From HGM12587 sp964602445 (GTDB lineage Bacteria > Bacillota > Clostridia > Lachnospirales > Lachnospiraceae), in contig CAZRQV010000008.1 of assembly GCA_964602445.1 (NCBI GenBank), positions 6,929 to 70,928 of the forward strand: a stretch of 64,000 bases of DNA. Reading direction: 5' to 3'. The translations under genes and the position numbers were made by a program. The notes below the pieces were generated by a model. It was not told the origin of the DNA, made no database searches, and was given only the letters and a program-made list of their open reading frames with translations. Below are positions 8,428-16,813 of this stretch, piece after piece (the stretch's first letter is position 1; each line of letters opens with the position of its first letter).

Positions 8428-9792
8428 TCATCTGCCCTCCAGTCGCTTTCTAAGCTTTCTCCACACGAAAATGTAGCAGATCAAATGGGTGCCGCCGGTC
8501 AGGATCCAGCTGATAATGTAGGAACTATACAAAACGTCTAATGAATGATGGGCTGCAAACACTGTTGCGATCCACAGAATTCGAAATCCACAGGCACCGA
8601 TGATCGATACGCACATCGGAACCACTGCATAGCCCAAACCTCGTAGCATTCCTACTAAGACGTCCATGATTCCGCATGGGAAGTACAAACGTCCAATCCA
8701 GCTCAAACGAATCATTCCATAAGCGATTACTTCTGCATCCGGGGAATAAATACTCAAAAGCTGCTCACCAAACAGATAACAGCCGCCTCCCATTAGGATT
8801 CCCACCAGTGTCACCATCAAAAGACTGTTTCTTAATACTTTATTGATCCGGTCATATTTCCCGCCACCAAGATTCTGGCTGGTAAAACAAAGTGCCGTCT
8901 GCTGGAAAGAATTCATTGCTGTATATACAAATCCTTCAATATTGGCCGCCGCACTGGAACCTGCCATAGCAATCGAGCCAAAGGAATTGATGGAAGACTG
9001 GATCAGTACATTGGAAAAGGAAAAGACTGAACCCTGCAGTCCGGCCGGAAGTCCGTGGCGTAGCAGCAATCCTACTTTTTCTCTGTTCAATCCCAGTTTT
9101 TTCAAATCCAAATGACAGCTTCCTTCCATTTTGCACATGCAGCGAATAAGAAGAACAGCTGAGATTGTTTCTGAAGTGACCGTTGCCAAAGCAACACCGG
9201 CAACGCTTAATTTCAATCCAATGACAAAAATCAGATTTAAGAGTACATTGACAACTCCTGCTGCCGTAAGATAATACAACGGTCTTTTCGTATCTCCCAC
9301 TGCACGTAAGATGGCCGCACCGTAATTATAGATCAAAACTACCGGCATTCCGGCAAAATAAATCTTCACATAAATAGCTGCCAAATCTACCACATCTTCC
9401 GGTGAACCCATGAGCAACAGCAGCGGTTTTGCAAAAATATTTCCCAAAACTGCCAGAACGATTCCTGCCAATGCAGCCAGCGTGATCGAAGTATGAACCG
9501 TTTCCTGAATCTCCTCTTCTTTTTTTGCTCCATAGTATCTGGCCACCAGAATATTGGCACCTACTGAAAGTCCCATAAACAAATTAACCAGCAGATTGAT
9601 CAGCGAAGAAGTCGAGCCTACTGCTGCCAGTGCTTCTTTTCCTGCATATCTTCCTACAACAATGGTATCTGCCGCATTGAACAAAAGCTGCAGAATCCCG
9701 GAAAACATCAAAGGCACCGTAAAAAGCAGCATTTTTCCCGCCAATGGGCCTTCGCACATATTCATTTCATAATTTTTCTTCTGTTTGCTCAC
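8428..9792 (-). CDS. MATE family multidrug/metabolite efflux transporter
   Basis: An integral membrane antiporter of 454 residues with about 12 predicted helices in two homologous halves, as in DinF/NorM-type proteins. Typical features are the N-terminal FTVPLMFSGILQLLFNAADT, IVVGRYAGKEALAAVGST, and RAVGDTKRPLYYLTAAGVVN before the seventh helix. It probably expels organic cations or drugs using a sodium or proton gradient; the substrate cannot be told. The start is a GTG (encoded start of SKQKKNYEMN). It follows the DUF4317 gene by 20 bases and is the last gene of that set, with repeat B right after its stop. Confidence 0.9.
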   Translation of the reverse strand: MSKQKKNYEMNMCEGPLAGKMLLFTVPLMFSGILQLLFNAADTIVVGRYAGKEALAAVGSTSSLINLLVNLFMGLSVGANILVARYYGAKKEEEIQETVHTSITLAALAGIVLAVLGNIFAKPLLLLMGSPEDVVDLAAIYVKIYFAGMPVVLIYNYGAAILRAVGDTKRPLYYLTAAGVVNVLLNLIFVIGLKLSVAGVALATVTSETISAVLLIRCMCKMEGSCHLDLKKLGLNREKVGLLLRHGLPAGLQGSVFSFSNVLIQSSINSFGSIAMAGSSAAANIEGFVYTAMNSFQQTALCFTSQNLGGGKYDRINKVLRNSLLMVTLVGILMGGGCYLFGEQLLSIYSPDAEVIAYGMIRLSWIGRLYFPCGIMDVLVGMLRGLGYAVVPMCVSIIGACGFRILWIATVFAAHHSLDVLYSSYIISWILTGGTHLICYIFVWRKLRKRLEGR

Positions 9793-9812
9793 AAATATCC
9801 CTGATTTCTTTT

Positions 9813-10934
9813 TTAAATTTTTACACTCACACCATTCACTTCCACATGATCGTCAATGGCAATGACAAGACATTTTCTTCCATCAATTTCCATCGTTTCA
9901 ATGAGGTCCGCTCTTTCCGGATTCACTTTGATCACCACATCCGGTGTTTCTACACTGAATTTTTTTACATTGACCACATTGCTTGCCAAAAGAGTTGCAC
10001 GTTCTCCTGCCACTGCATCAAATTCTTTGTCAAAGACCTGCATCTTTTCTTCTGTGGCACCGCTCTTTTCCAGAAGCTTTTTCATATCCATTTTAGAAAG
10101 TTCCAGCGGTTCCGGTGCTTCCTTATGCTCTTCCATCATTTCACAAAGATTGTCATGAAGATTTCGGACAACCTCATATCCGCAGTCTTCTCCAAGGGTT
10201 TCTGCCACCACCGTATCAAAGATTTCTTTCTGACTTTTTGCTGTGACCGGAACTCCGGCACCGAAAACCTGATCTATAAATTCCGGCTGCAGTTCTTCCG
10301 GATTTTTCGAATAATAAAGCACATTGTGAATATCTGTGGCGCGATCATTAAATGCCGGGAATAAAAATCCGTTCATCGGCATTTCCACGATCCAGTCACG
10401 GACTCTGTCTTCCATCAGATTCAGATCCGGATTATAGGACAGTGCTGCTTTGGAAAGATTGACCGGACAAATACTGCATAAAATGTGTCGGAATACCGTA
10501 TCTGATGCATCATCCATTTCCAGTCCATCGGTAGATTTTCCCGGAACATCATATGCTGCATAGATCAGCACAATATAATAATTTTCTCCATAATGATAAT
10601 GTTCGATGACTTTGTCATAAAACTCTTCCACCAGCATATCATCTTTCAGCTCACTGTCTCTTAATTTTAAAAGAAATTCCTGCGGACCTCCCTGCATTTC
10701 AGACTCCAGCGAAAATTCCATATTCAGCATATTTTTTCCTACCGTACCGGAAAGTGTATGCTTGAAAATATCAAAATATTTGTATGCTTCTTCCTCCGGC
10801 ATTGCCAAAAATGCCTGTTTTGACTGGCAGATCTTTTCTTTTTCATGATTTACATAACATCCACAAATACGGGTAATGGCACAATTAGCCGGTGTAAACT
10901 GTTTGCGGATTTCTAAAATCTCTTTTTTATTCAT
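9813..10934 (-). CDS. DUF4317 family protein, function unknown
   Basis: A 373-residue soluble protein beginning MNKKEILEIRKQFTPANCAI, the typical start of the DUF4317 family common in Clostridia. An early segment TRICGCYVNHEKEK has two cysteines; HILCSICPVNLSKAALSYN in the middle has two more, so a metal or disulfide site is possible. No signal peptide or membrane helix is visible. It overlaps the upstream HAD phosphatase by 8 bases and precedes the MATE gene by 20, so the three are probably co-transcribed. No function is known to me. Confidence 0.8.
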   Translation of the reverse strand: MNKKEILEIRKQFTPANCAITRICGCYVNHEKEKICQSKQAFLAMPEEEAYKYFDIFKHTLSGTVGKNMLNMEFSLESEMQGGPQEFLLKLRDSELKDDMLVEEFYDKVIEHYHYGENYYIVLIYAAYDVPGKSTDGLEMDDASDTVFRHILCSICPVNLSKAALSYNPDLNLMEDRVRDWIVEMPMNGFLFPAFNDRATDIHNVLYYSKNPEELQPEFIDQVFGAGVPVTAKSQKEIFDTVVAETLGEDCGYEVVRNLHDNLCEMMEEHKEAPEPLELSKMDMKKLLEKSGATEEKMQVFDKEFDAVAGERATLLASNVVNVKKFSVETPDVVIKVNPERADLIETMEIDGRKCLVIAIDDHVEVNGVSVKI

Positions 10935-11622
10935 AACTTTTCAATATCTCCTCGATTTGCCATAAATGGTCAATCTCATGATTGATCTTTACGTTTTTTG
11001 TATTTTCCAGATGATTTGGGTTGTACCAGCAACAGATGATCCCTGCATTGTTCCCTCCCTGCATATCACTGGTCAGGGAATCTCCCACGATCATAATCTC
11101 CTGTTTCTCATAATCACCAATCTTTCCAAGCACATGATCAAAATATGCTTTGGACGGTTTTTCATGGCCGATCAGATCTGAAATAAACGCATCTTCTACC
11201 AGTTCCCCGATTCCGGAATGCTTTAATTTACGCTCCTGCGCTGCAAAGGTTCCGTTGGTCACCACAAACTGCCGATAACTGCCCTGCAGTTTTTTCACCA
11301 GTTCATATCCCTGATCCCTGAAACAGATCGTATCTCCCAGTGCAATCTGATAACTGCTGTTAAATTCATTTTCACAATCCGTTTCAATACCTTCTTCTGC
11401 GAAAAAATCTTTGAATCGGTTCACTAAAATTTCCTGCTTGGACATTTCTCCCCGCTCCAGCATTTCCCAATAACGTCTGTTGATCTTAGAATACCGTTCG
11501 ATCATCTCATCGGTGCATTCTCCCAGACCATACTTTTGAAAACAGGATTTGATGGCTGCATTTTCTGCAGACAGAAAATCCAAAAGCGTTGCATCCATAT
11601 CCCACAAAATCACTTTTATCAT
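10927..11622 (-). CDS. HAD-superfamily hydrolase, YjjG/YfnB-like (noncanonical pyrimidine nucleotidase type)
   Basis: A 231-residue HAD phosphatase with a helical cap. Motif I is LWDMDATLLDF (nucleophile Asp and acid/base Asp, with Ala instead of the common Gly), motif II VVTNGTF, motif III the Lys in IGHEKPSKAYF, and motif IV IMIVGDSLTSDMQGG. The cap sequence and the DMDATLLDF form resemble YjjG/YfnB, which clear non-canonical nucleotide monophosphates. Enzyme class is firm; substrate is inferred. It is the first gene of the HAD-DUF4317-MATE set. Confidence 0.85.
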   Translation of the reverse strand: MIKVILWDMDATLLDFLSAENAAIKSCFQKYGLGECTDEMIERYSKINRRYWEMLERGEMSKQEILVNRFKDFFAEEGIETDCENEFNSSYQIALGDTICFRDQGYELVKKLQGSYRQFVVTNGTFAAQERKLKHSGIGELVEDAFISDLIGHEKPSKAYFDHVLGKIGDYEKQEIMIVGDSLTSDMQGGNNAGIICCWYNPNHLENTKNVKINHEIDHLWQIEEILKSYE

Positions 11623-11656
11623 AAGCCTCTGCTCCTTTTACTCGTATTGTACCAAA

Positions 11657-11686
11657 GAAACGCCCGATTGTACAATCAGGCGTTTC
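11657..11686 (-). terminator. Hairpin terminator after the alanine symporter
   Basis: Inverted repeat GAAACGCC(C/T)GATTGTAC-centred, 30 bases, with a short T stretch (TTT) on the minus-strand side. It lies between the symporter stop (11693) and the HAD gene start (11622). Confidence 0.6.
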
Positions 11687-11692
11687 GAATCT

Positions 11693-13072
11693 CTAATCAA
11701 ATTTTTGTTTTACCAGCTTAACCACAGTACCTGACAACAGGAACAGGGCAATTAAGTTTGGAATTGCCATTAACCCATTGAAGGTTTCTGCAATATTCCA
11801 TAATAATCCCAAATCTACGGTCGCTCCTACGACACCCATCAGGGAGTATACGATCATAAATGGTTTGATAAATCTGGCGGAACCTAAAAATTCCATACAT
11901 CTTGCACCATAAAGTCCCCAGCCAAGAATCGTAGAAAATGCAAAACATACCATGGCAATGGCTGTGAAAATGGATACCCAGTTTCCGTAAGTTGCGGTAA
12001 ATCCGCTGATAGTCAGTTCTGCACCGGCTGCAGCACCGTAATTAATACTTACACCGCTGCACAGGATTGTCAGTGCTGTCAATGTACAGATTACGATCGT
12101 ATCTGCAAATACTTCAAAAATACCGAACACACCCTGTTCAACCGGATCTTTCGTATCGGAAGTTGCATGGGCAATGGAGCCTGTACCAAGACCAGCTTCA
12201 TTGGAAAAAATTCCGCGGGAAATGCCTTTCTGAAGACTTAAGATCATGGAACCAACGACCCCTCCGGTCACTGCGGAAGGACAAAATGCACCGGAAATGA
12301 TGGATGCGAAAACGCCCGGTACTGCTTTATAATTCAACAGCACTACTCCAAGAGCAAGCACGATATACAGCAATGCCATAAACGGCACCAATTTCTCTGT
12401 TACTTTTCCAATTCGTTTAACACCGCCCAGAAGGACTGCTGCAACAACGACGGTAATGATGATCCCGATGATCAGGCTGACCATTCCTTTATTGGACGCA
12501 TTGATCAAATGGTAATTTGTCAGTGCTGAATTAATGGCGGTTGTAATCGTATTGACCTGTGTCGCATTTCCTGTTCCAAACACGGTCAGCACACCAAACA
12601 GCGCATACAGTACTGCAAGAAAATGCCAGCGTTTGTTCAGACCATTTTTGATGTAGTACATTGGACCGCCTACATAATCCCCATGTTCATTTCTTTCACG
12701 GAAATGAACGGCCAGTGTTACTTCTGCAAATTTGGTACACATTCCCAGCAGGGAAGAAATCCACATCCAAAAAACAGCGCCCGGACCGCCGATGGCGATC
12801 GCTCCGGCAACTCCGGCAATATTACCGGTTCCAACGGTTGCGGCCAATGCAGTACAGACTGCCTGAAACGGCGTAATGGATCCATGTCCTGCATCTGTCT
12901 TTTGAAAAAGTTTTCCCAACGTTGCTTTCATTGCATATGGGAATTTTCTGAATTGAATGAATCCTGTTCTTACAGATAACAGAATTCCGACTCCAATGAT
13001 GCATACCATAGCCGGTGCACCCCACACAAAGCCATTGATCACATCATTCACTTTTGTAATCATTTCTAACAT
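11693..13072 (-). CDS. Sodium:alanine symporter, AGCS family (AlsT-like)
   Basis: A membrane protein of 459 residues with about 11 helices importing alanine or glycine with Na+. Family signatures visible are GVGILLSVRTGFIQFRKFPY, the conserved ATVGTGNIAGVAGAIAIGGP, and the FSNEAGLGTGSIAHATSDT segment. The start is taken at MLEMITKVND because AGGAGAGG lies 7 bases before it; the longer open frame has no ribosome site. It is monocistronic, with a hairpin after it. Confidence 0.93.
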   Translation of the reverse strand: MLEMITKVNDVINGFVWGAPAMVCIIGVGILLSVRTGFIQFRKFPYAMKATLGKLFQKTDAGHGSITPFQAVCTALAATVGTGNIAGVAGAIAIGGPGAVFWMWISSLLGMCTKFAEVTLAVHFRERNEHGDYVGGPMYYIKNGLNKRWHFLAVLYALFGVLTVFGTGNATQVNTITTAINSALTNYHLINASNKGMVSLIIGIIITVVVAAVLLGGVKRIGKVTEKLVPFMALLYIVLALGVVLLNYKAVPGVFASIISGAFCPSAVTGGVVGSMILSLQKGISRGIFSNEAGLGTGSIAHATSDTKDPVEQGVFGIFEVFADTIVICTLTALTILCSGVSINYGAAAGAELTISGFTATYGNWVSIFTAIAMVCFAFSTILGWGLYGARCMEFLGSARFIKPFMIVYSLMGVVGATVDLGLLWNIAETFNGLMAIPNLIALFLLSGTVVKLVKQKFD

Positions 13073-13194
13073 CTCTAAACCTCTCCTAAAAGCATATATG
13101 TGCATTATTATACAAGATATTCAGAGAAAATAGAAGTATGAAATCTCTAAAATTTGTTACGATTTCCCGCAATTTGATTTTCCTGTCACACTTA

Positions 13195-13237
13195 AAATGG
13201 TTACTGTTCACTCATATCTCGTAAACAGCAACCATTT
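13195..13237. terminator. Hairpin in the gap after the Dabb gene
   Basis: AAATGGTT(A)CTGTT pairs with AACAG(C)AACCATTT around a 15-base loop. On the minus strand it is followed by TTTTAAG, a weak T run, so it probably ends the Dabb/HAD transcript. Nothing else is seen between 13073 and 13266. Confidence 0.5.
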
Positions 13238-13266
13238 GAACACCTTTTTATTAACGACACGAAAAA

Positions 13267-13572
13267 TTACTGAATCTCAAAATCCAGACACATTCTTGTT
13301 TTGGTATACGGGCGAACCTTGCCGTCAGCAACTGCTACATGTGCCGGATGTACCGCATATCCTTTCAATGCTTCTTCATCTGTCAGTGTGGTATCCAGCA
13401 TCACTTCTGCATTTGATGAAGCCAGACCTTCAATCTGAACCTTCACTTCCAAAAGTCCCGGAACCTGCCCAACCAGGCCTTCCAGTCCTTCTTTCATTTC
13501 TGCTTTGATCACTTTCTTTTCTTCTTCAGAAAGCTCGTCCTTTAACTGCCATAAAATAATGTGTTTTACCAT
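13267..13572 (-). CDS. Dabb (stress-responsive alpha/beta barrel) domain protein
   Basis: A 101-residue ferredoxin-like-fold dimeric barrel protein. The family pattern MVKHIILWQLKDELSEEEKK at the start, VKVQIEGLASSNAEVMLDTT in the middle and YAVHPAHVAVADGKVRPYTK near the end is typical of Dabb proteins. Their role is not settled; plant members bind small polyketides. The start at MVKHII is chosen because AAAGGAG precedes it closely; the longer frame has no ribosome site. It is 23 bases downstream of the Cof-type HAD gene. Confidence 0.85.
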   Translation of the reverse strand: MVKHIILWQLKDELSEEEKKVIKAEMKEGLEGLVGQVPGLLEVKVQIEGLASSNAEVMLDTTLTDEEALKGYAVHPAHVAVADGKVRPYTKTRMCLDFEIQ

Positions 13573-13595
13573 GGTTTTTCTCCTTTTCTTCCTAT

Positions 13596-14366
13596 TTAAA
13601 TAATATGAAAATGCTTTAACGCATTCCAAATCCCATCTGCATCAATATCTTCCGTCACATAATCCGCTGCTTTTTGCACTTCTGTCTCGGCATTTCCCAT
13701 GGCCACACCAACCTGTGCAAATTTCAGCATCTCTATATCATTTTCTCCGTCACCAAATGCAATGGTCTCTTCCTTAGAAATTCCATAAACTTCCAGCATC
13801 TTCTGAATTCCCGTCATTTTTCCGCCGTTTTTCGAGATGACATCAACTCCATACGGACTCCAACGGGTTACTTTGCAATGAGGCAGCTTTTCGGAAAATT
13901 CTTCTTCCAGTTCTTTCCCTCCGTAACACATAAACTGGTACACAGGTGCGCCTTCATATTTCATGATCTGTGGAAGTTCTGATGAAATCCCTGCTTGTGC
14001 CCGAATCACAGCTTCATCGATCATGTTGATATACAGCCGATCCTTTTCTGCCAATGCCACCGGTCTTGTTTTTTTGCGAAATGCATCCAGCAGATATGAT
14101 GCATCTGCGGCATCAATCGGTGAACTGAGAATGATATTCCGATCCTGATCGGTACACAGCTGCCCATTTAACATTACATAACCATTGAACCGAATCTTTC
14201 CCACCGGAAAGCGGTCAATGGCAGTAAAATCTCTTCCTGTCGCAAGAAATGTTTTGATTCCCCTCTGCTTCAGCAAATCCATCGCTTTTAAGGTACTCTG
14301 TGGAATCCCTTTGCTCTTATGAGAATAAATGGTGCCGTCTACATCAAAAAATGCTGCTTTGATCAT
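13596..14366 (-). CDS. Cof-type HAD hydrolase (sugar-phosphate/FMN phosphatase class)
   Basis: A 256-residue HAD phosphatase with the C2B cap. Motif I FFDVDGTIYSHKS, motif II FLATGRDF, a Lys in the SKNGGKMTGIQKML segment, and motif IV IAFGDGENDIEMLKFAQVGVAMGNA, which is characteristic of Cof/YidA proteins. Substrates of such enzymes are broad phosphorylated metabolites. The start at MIKAAFFDVDG is supported by GGAGG 8 bases upstream; the longer frame is not. It is probably co-transcribed with the Dabb gene. Confidence 0.9.
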   Translation of the reverse strand: MIKAAFFDVDGTIYSHKSKGIPQSTLKAMDLLKQRGIKTFLATGRDFTAIDRFPVGKIRFNGYVMLNGQLCTDQDRNIILSSPIDAADASYLLDAFRKKTRPVALAEKDRLYINMIDEAVIRAQAGISSELPQIMKYEGAPVYQFMCYGGKELEEEFSEKLPHCKVTRWSPYGVDVISKNGGKMTGIQKMLEVYGISKEETIAFGDGENDIEMLKFAQVGVAMGNAETEVQKAADYVTEDIDADGIWNALKHFHII

Positions 14367-14511
14367 CTGGTCTACCTCCAATTTATCAAGTTTCACTTCC
14401 TTGATATCCAACATATTACATGATATTTTGTCTCCGGAAAAGTCTATTTTCAAAATTTTAATAGGAAAGGCTTTCATACATAAATGTAACAAGGTCTTTC
14501 ATAATTAAAAT

Positions 14512-14552
14512 GAAAAAAGGACTTTGAGATGGGTTCTGTCTCAAGTCCTTTT
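14512..14552 (-). terminator. Intrinsic terminator of cysK
   Basis: On the minus strand AAAAGGACTTGAGA pairs with TCTCAAAGTCCTTTT around a 9-base loop and is followed directly by T residues. It sits 11 bases after the cysK stop. Confidence 0.85.
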
Positions 14553-14562
14553 CTTACAATTC

Positions 14563-15495
14563 TTATTTAAATAATGCGGTAGATAAATATCTGTCTCCGG
14601 AATCCGGAAGAAGCACTACAATATTTTTTCCGGCATTTTCCGGACGTTTTGCCAGTTCTGTTGCTGCTTTTAAAGCTGCACCGGAAGAAATTCCTACCAG
14701 AACTCCTTCTGTGACTGCAAATCTGGCACCTTCCCGGAAAGCATCTTCATTTTCTACGGTAATAATCTCGTCATAAATTTCTGTGTTTAACACTTTCGGC
14801 ACAAATCCGGCACCGATCCCCTGAATCTTGTGAGGGCCTGCTTTTCCGCCGGATAACACCGGACTGGAAGAAGGCTCTACAGCGACTACTTTTAACTGTG
14901 GATTTTTAGATTTTAAATATTCGCCCACACCGGTAATGGTTCCGCCGGTTCCTACAGCAGATACAAAAATATCTACGCTTCCCTCTGTCTGATCCCAGAT
15001 TTCCGGTCCTGTCGTTTTTCTGTGCGCATCCGCATTGGCAGGATTATCAAATTGACCTAAGATCACCGCACCCGGAATAGAATCCCGCAGCTCTTCCGCT
15101 TTTGCAATGGCTCCGGACATTCCTTTGGCTCCATCTGTTAATACCAGTTCTGCACCGTAAGCATGAAGCAGAGTTCTGCGTTCCTCACTCATGGTTTCCG
15201 GCAATGTCAGGATGGCTCTGTACCCTTTCACTGCTGCTACCATCGCCAGACCGATTCCCGTATTTCCGGAAGTTGGCTCAATGATCGTCGCTCCCGGTTT
15301 TAAAATACCCTCTCGTTCTGCATTTTCAATCAATTCTAATGCTGCCCGGTCTTTTACCGAACCGGCCGGATTTAAATATTCCAGTTTTGCAAACAGATTG
15401 GCATTTTCTGCCTCCACCTGCTGACTGTAACGGCTAATCTTTAATAATGGTGTGTTTCCAATCAGTTCTAATGCGTTTGTTGTTATCTTACTCAT
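14563..15495 (-). CDS. cysK: Cysteine synthase A (O-acetylserine sulfhydrylase)
   Basis: A PLP enzyme making cysteine from O-acetylserine and sulfide. The 310-residue length is standard. The PLP lysine is in NPAGSVKDRAALELI, the phosphate/substrate loop is EPTSGNTGIGLAMVAA, and GISSGAALKAA and LLPDSGDRYLST are the C-terminal PLP-contact motifs. An AAAGGAG ribosome site lies before the ATG. It is separated from lysR by repeat copy C and has its own terminator, so it is probably transcribed separately from metY-lysR. Confidence 0.95.
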   Translation of the reverse strand: MSKITTNALELIGNTPLLKISRYSQQVEAENANLFAKLEYLNPAGSVKDRAALELIENAEREGILKPGATIIEPTSGNTGIGLAMVAAVKGYRAILTLPETMSEERRTLLHAYGAELVLTDGAKGMSGAIAKAEELRDSIPGAVILGQFDNPANADAHRKTTGPEIWDQTEGSVDIFVSAVGTGGTITGVGEYLKSKNPQLKVVAVEPSSSPVLSGGKAGPHKIQGIGAGFVPKVLNTEIYDEIITVENEDAFREGARFAVTEGVLVGISSGAALKAATELAKRPENAGKNIVVLLPDSGDRYLSTALFK

Positions 15496-15574
15496 TTCTG
15501 TATTCTCCTTTATTTAAATCTCTGCGTTTTCTTTATTTGATTCTATTCTTTTTCCTATGTATCTTTACAGAACT

Positions 15575-15870
15575 TTATTTCTGTTTCTCGTTTTGTATCC
15601 TTTTTTGTAACATGCATTTTTTAATTTACGCCGTAGGATGAATGTCACTATGGCTGTAAGCTGTAAATTTTGCCATGCACCAGCATCTGTCCCCTGTTTT
15701 GCGATGCATTTGGCCAAAGGAGGCGGAAAATCCATCCTAGTACTTCTTCGCGAAGCAGGCTCTCCTGCGAGTGATTAGAAGTACTTGGATTAGTTGAAGC
15801 CGACGACGCCCTGCGGAGCACAAACAGGAGCATATGATGATGCTTGTAAAAAGCAGTTACAAAAAGGCTT
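15575..15870 (-). repeat. Intergenic repeat family, copy C (terminal inverted repeats, rearranged core)
   Basis: Read on the minus strand the left end is CCTTTTTGTAACTGCTTTTT then ACAAGCATCATC; the right end is CTACGGCGTAAATTAAAAA then ATGCATGTTACAAAAAAGGA. Both match copy B's ends in the same orientation. The block CCGCCTCCTTTGGCCAAAT, GCATCGCAAAACAGGGG, ACAGATGC is nearly identical to B. The hairpin arm (AGTACTTCT/AGAAGTACT, 15740-15785) and the following block ending CCCTGCGGAGC match the plus-strand order of A and B, so the core is inverted relative to the ends. The outer end touches the lysR stop codon. Confidence 0.6.
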
Positions 15871-16781
15871 CATTTCAAGGCTTTATCTTTGTACTTGGAC
15901 AGCTCTTCCACATATTTTTGTCCAAGTTCACTGAGCGTAATGCCTTTTCTTTTTAAATATCCGATGGTCATGATCTCATCTGACTGTAATTTCACTGCAC
16001 AATAATCAGAACCATTCAATTCCTCACATAAAATTCCGGAACAGAGCGTATATCCATTCAGACCAACCATCAGATTCAAAAGCGTGGCACGGTCATTGGC
16101 TTTGATCAGCTGTTTGTACTGATAATTACTCAGTACTTCTTCCGCATAATAAAAGGAATTGTAATTTCCCTGTTCAAAAGATAAACACGGATAGTCTTCC
16201 AGTTCTTTCAGGGTAATTTCCTGCTGCTTTGCCAGCGGATGTCCCTTCCATAAGTAAACATAAATGCTGCAGTGGAGCAATTCATGAAATTCCAGCTCAT
16301 ATTCGTCAAACAGCTTTTGGAGCACTTTCCGGTTAAATTCATTCACATAAAGAATTCCTATCTCACTTTTAAAATTCTTTACATCTTCAATGACCTCATG
16401 GGTTTTCGTTTCCCGGACAGCAAATTCATATTTTTCCATCCCAAACTGCTTTACCATCTCCACGAAAGCATTGACCGCAAACGTATAATGCTGCATCGAG
16501 ACACCAAATTTGCGTTTTGCTTTCTCTCTGGTAATGTACTTGCTTTCAATCAGTTCACATTGCTCTGCTACCTGTCTTGCATATCCTACGAATTCTTCCC
16601 CTTCCGGCGTAATTACAATTCCCCGGCTGGTTCTTCTGAAAATCTCGATTCCGATTTCCTGTTCCAGTTCCCGGATTGCCGTCGAAAGACTTGGCTGAGA
16701 AATAAACAGCTTTTTCGCAGCCGCATTCATGGAATTTTCTCCTGCAACGGTTATCACATATCTTAATTGTGTCAGTGTCAT
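15870..16781 (-). CDS. LysR-family transcriptional regulator, probably of sulfur amino acid genes
   Basis: A 303-residue regulator. The N-terminal winged helix-turn-helix is clear (MTLTQLRYVITVAGENSMNA, AAKKLFISQPSLSTAIREL), followed by the two-lobe co-inducer domain from about residue 90. It lies 32 bases downstream of metY on the same strand and upstream of cysK, so I infer control of methionine/cysteine synthesis, as for CysL, MetR or CmbR-type proteins. A dyad upstream of metY (18203-18227) could be its site. The ligand, often O-acetylserine or homocysteine in the family, is not known here. Confidence 0.88.
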   Translation of the reverse strand: MTLTQLRYVITVAGENSMNAAAKKLFISQPSLSTAIRELEQEIGIEIFRRTSRGIVITPEGEEFVGYARQVAEQCELIESKYITREKAKRKFGVSMQHYTFAVNAFVEMVKQFGMEKYEFAVRETKTHEVIEDVKNFKSEIGILYVNEFNRKVLQKLFDEYELEFHELLHCSIYVYLWKGHPLAKQQEITLKELEDYPCLSFEQGNYNSFYYAEEVLSNYQYKQLIKANDRATLLNLMVGLNGYTLCSGILCEELNGSDYCAVKLQSDEIMTIGYLKRKGITLSELGQKYVEELSKYKDKALK

Positions 16782-16813
16782 AAATTTTGTCCTTTTTCAC
16801 AGTGGGTCTGTCA

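Noticed and set aside
12623..12979. Plus-strand ORFs inside the alanine symporter gene
   Set aside because: They are opposite-strand shadows of a conserved membrane protein gene and show no family features.
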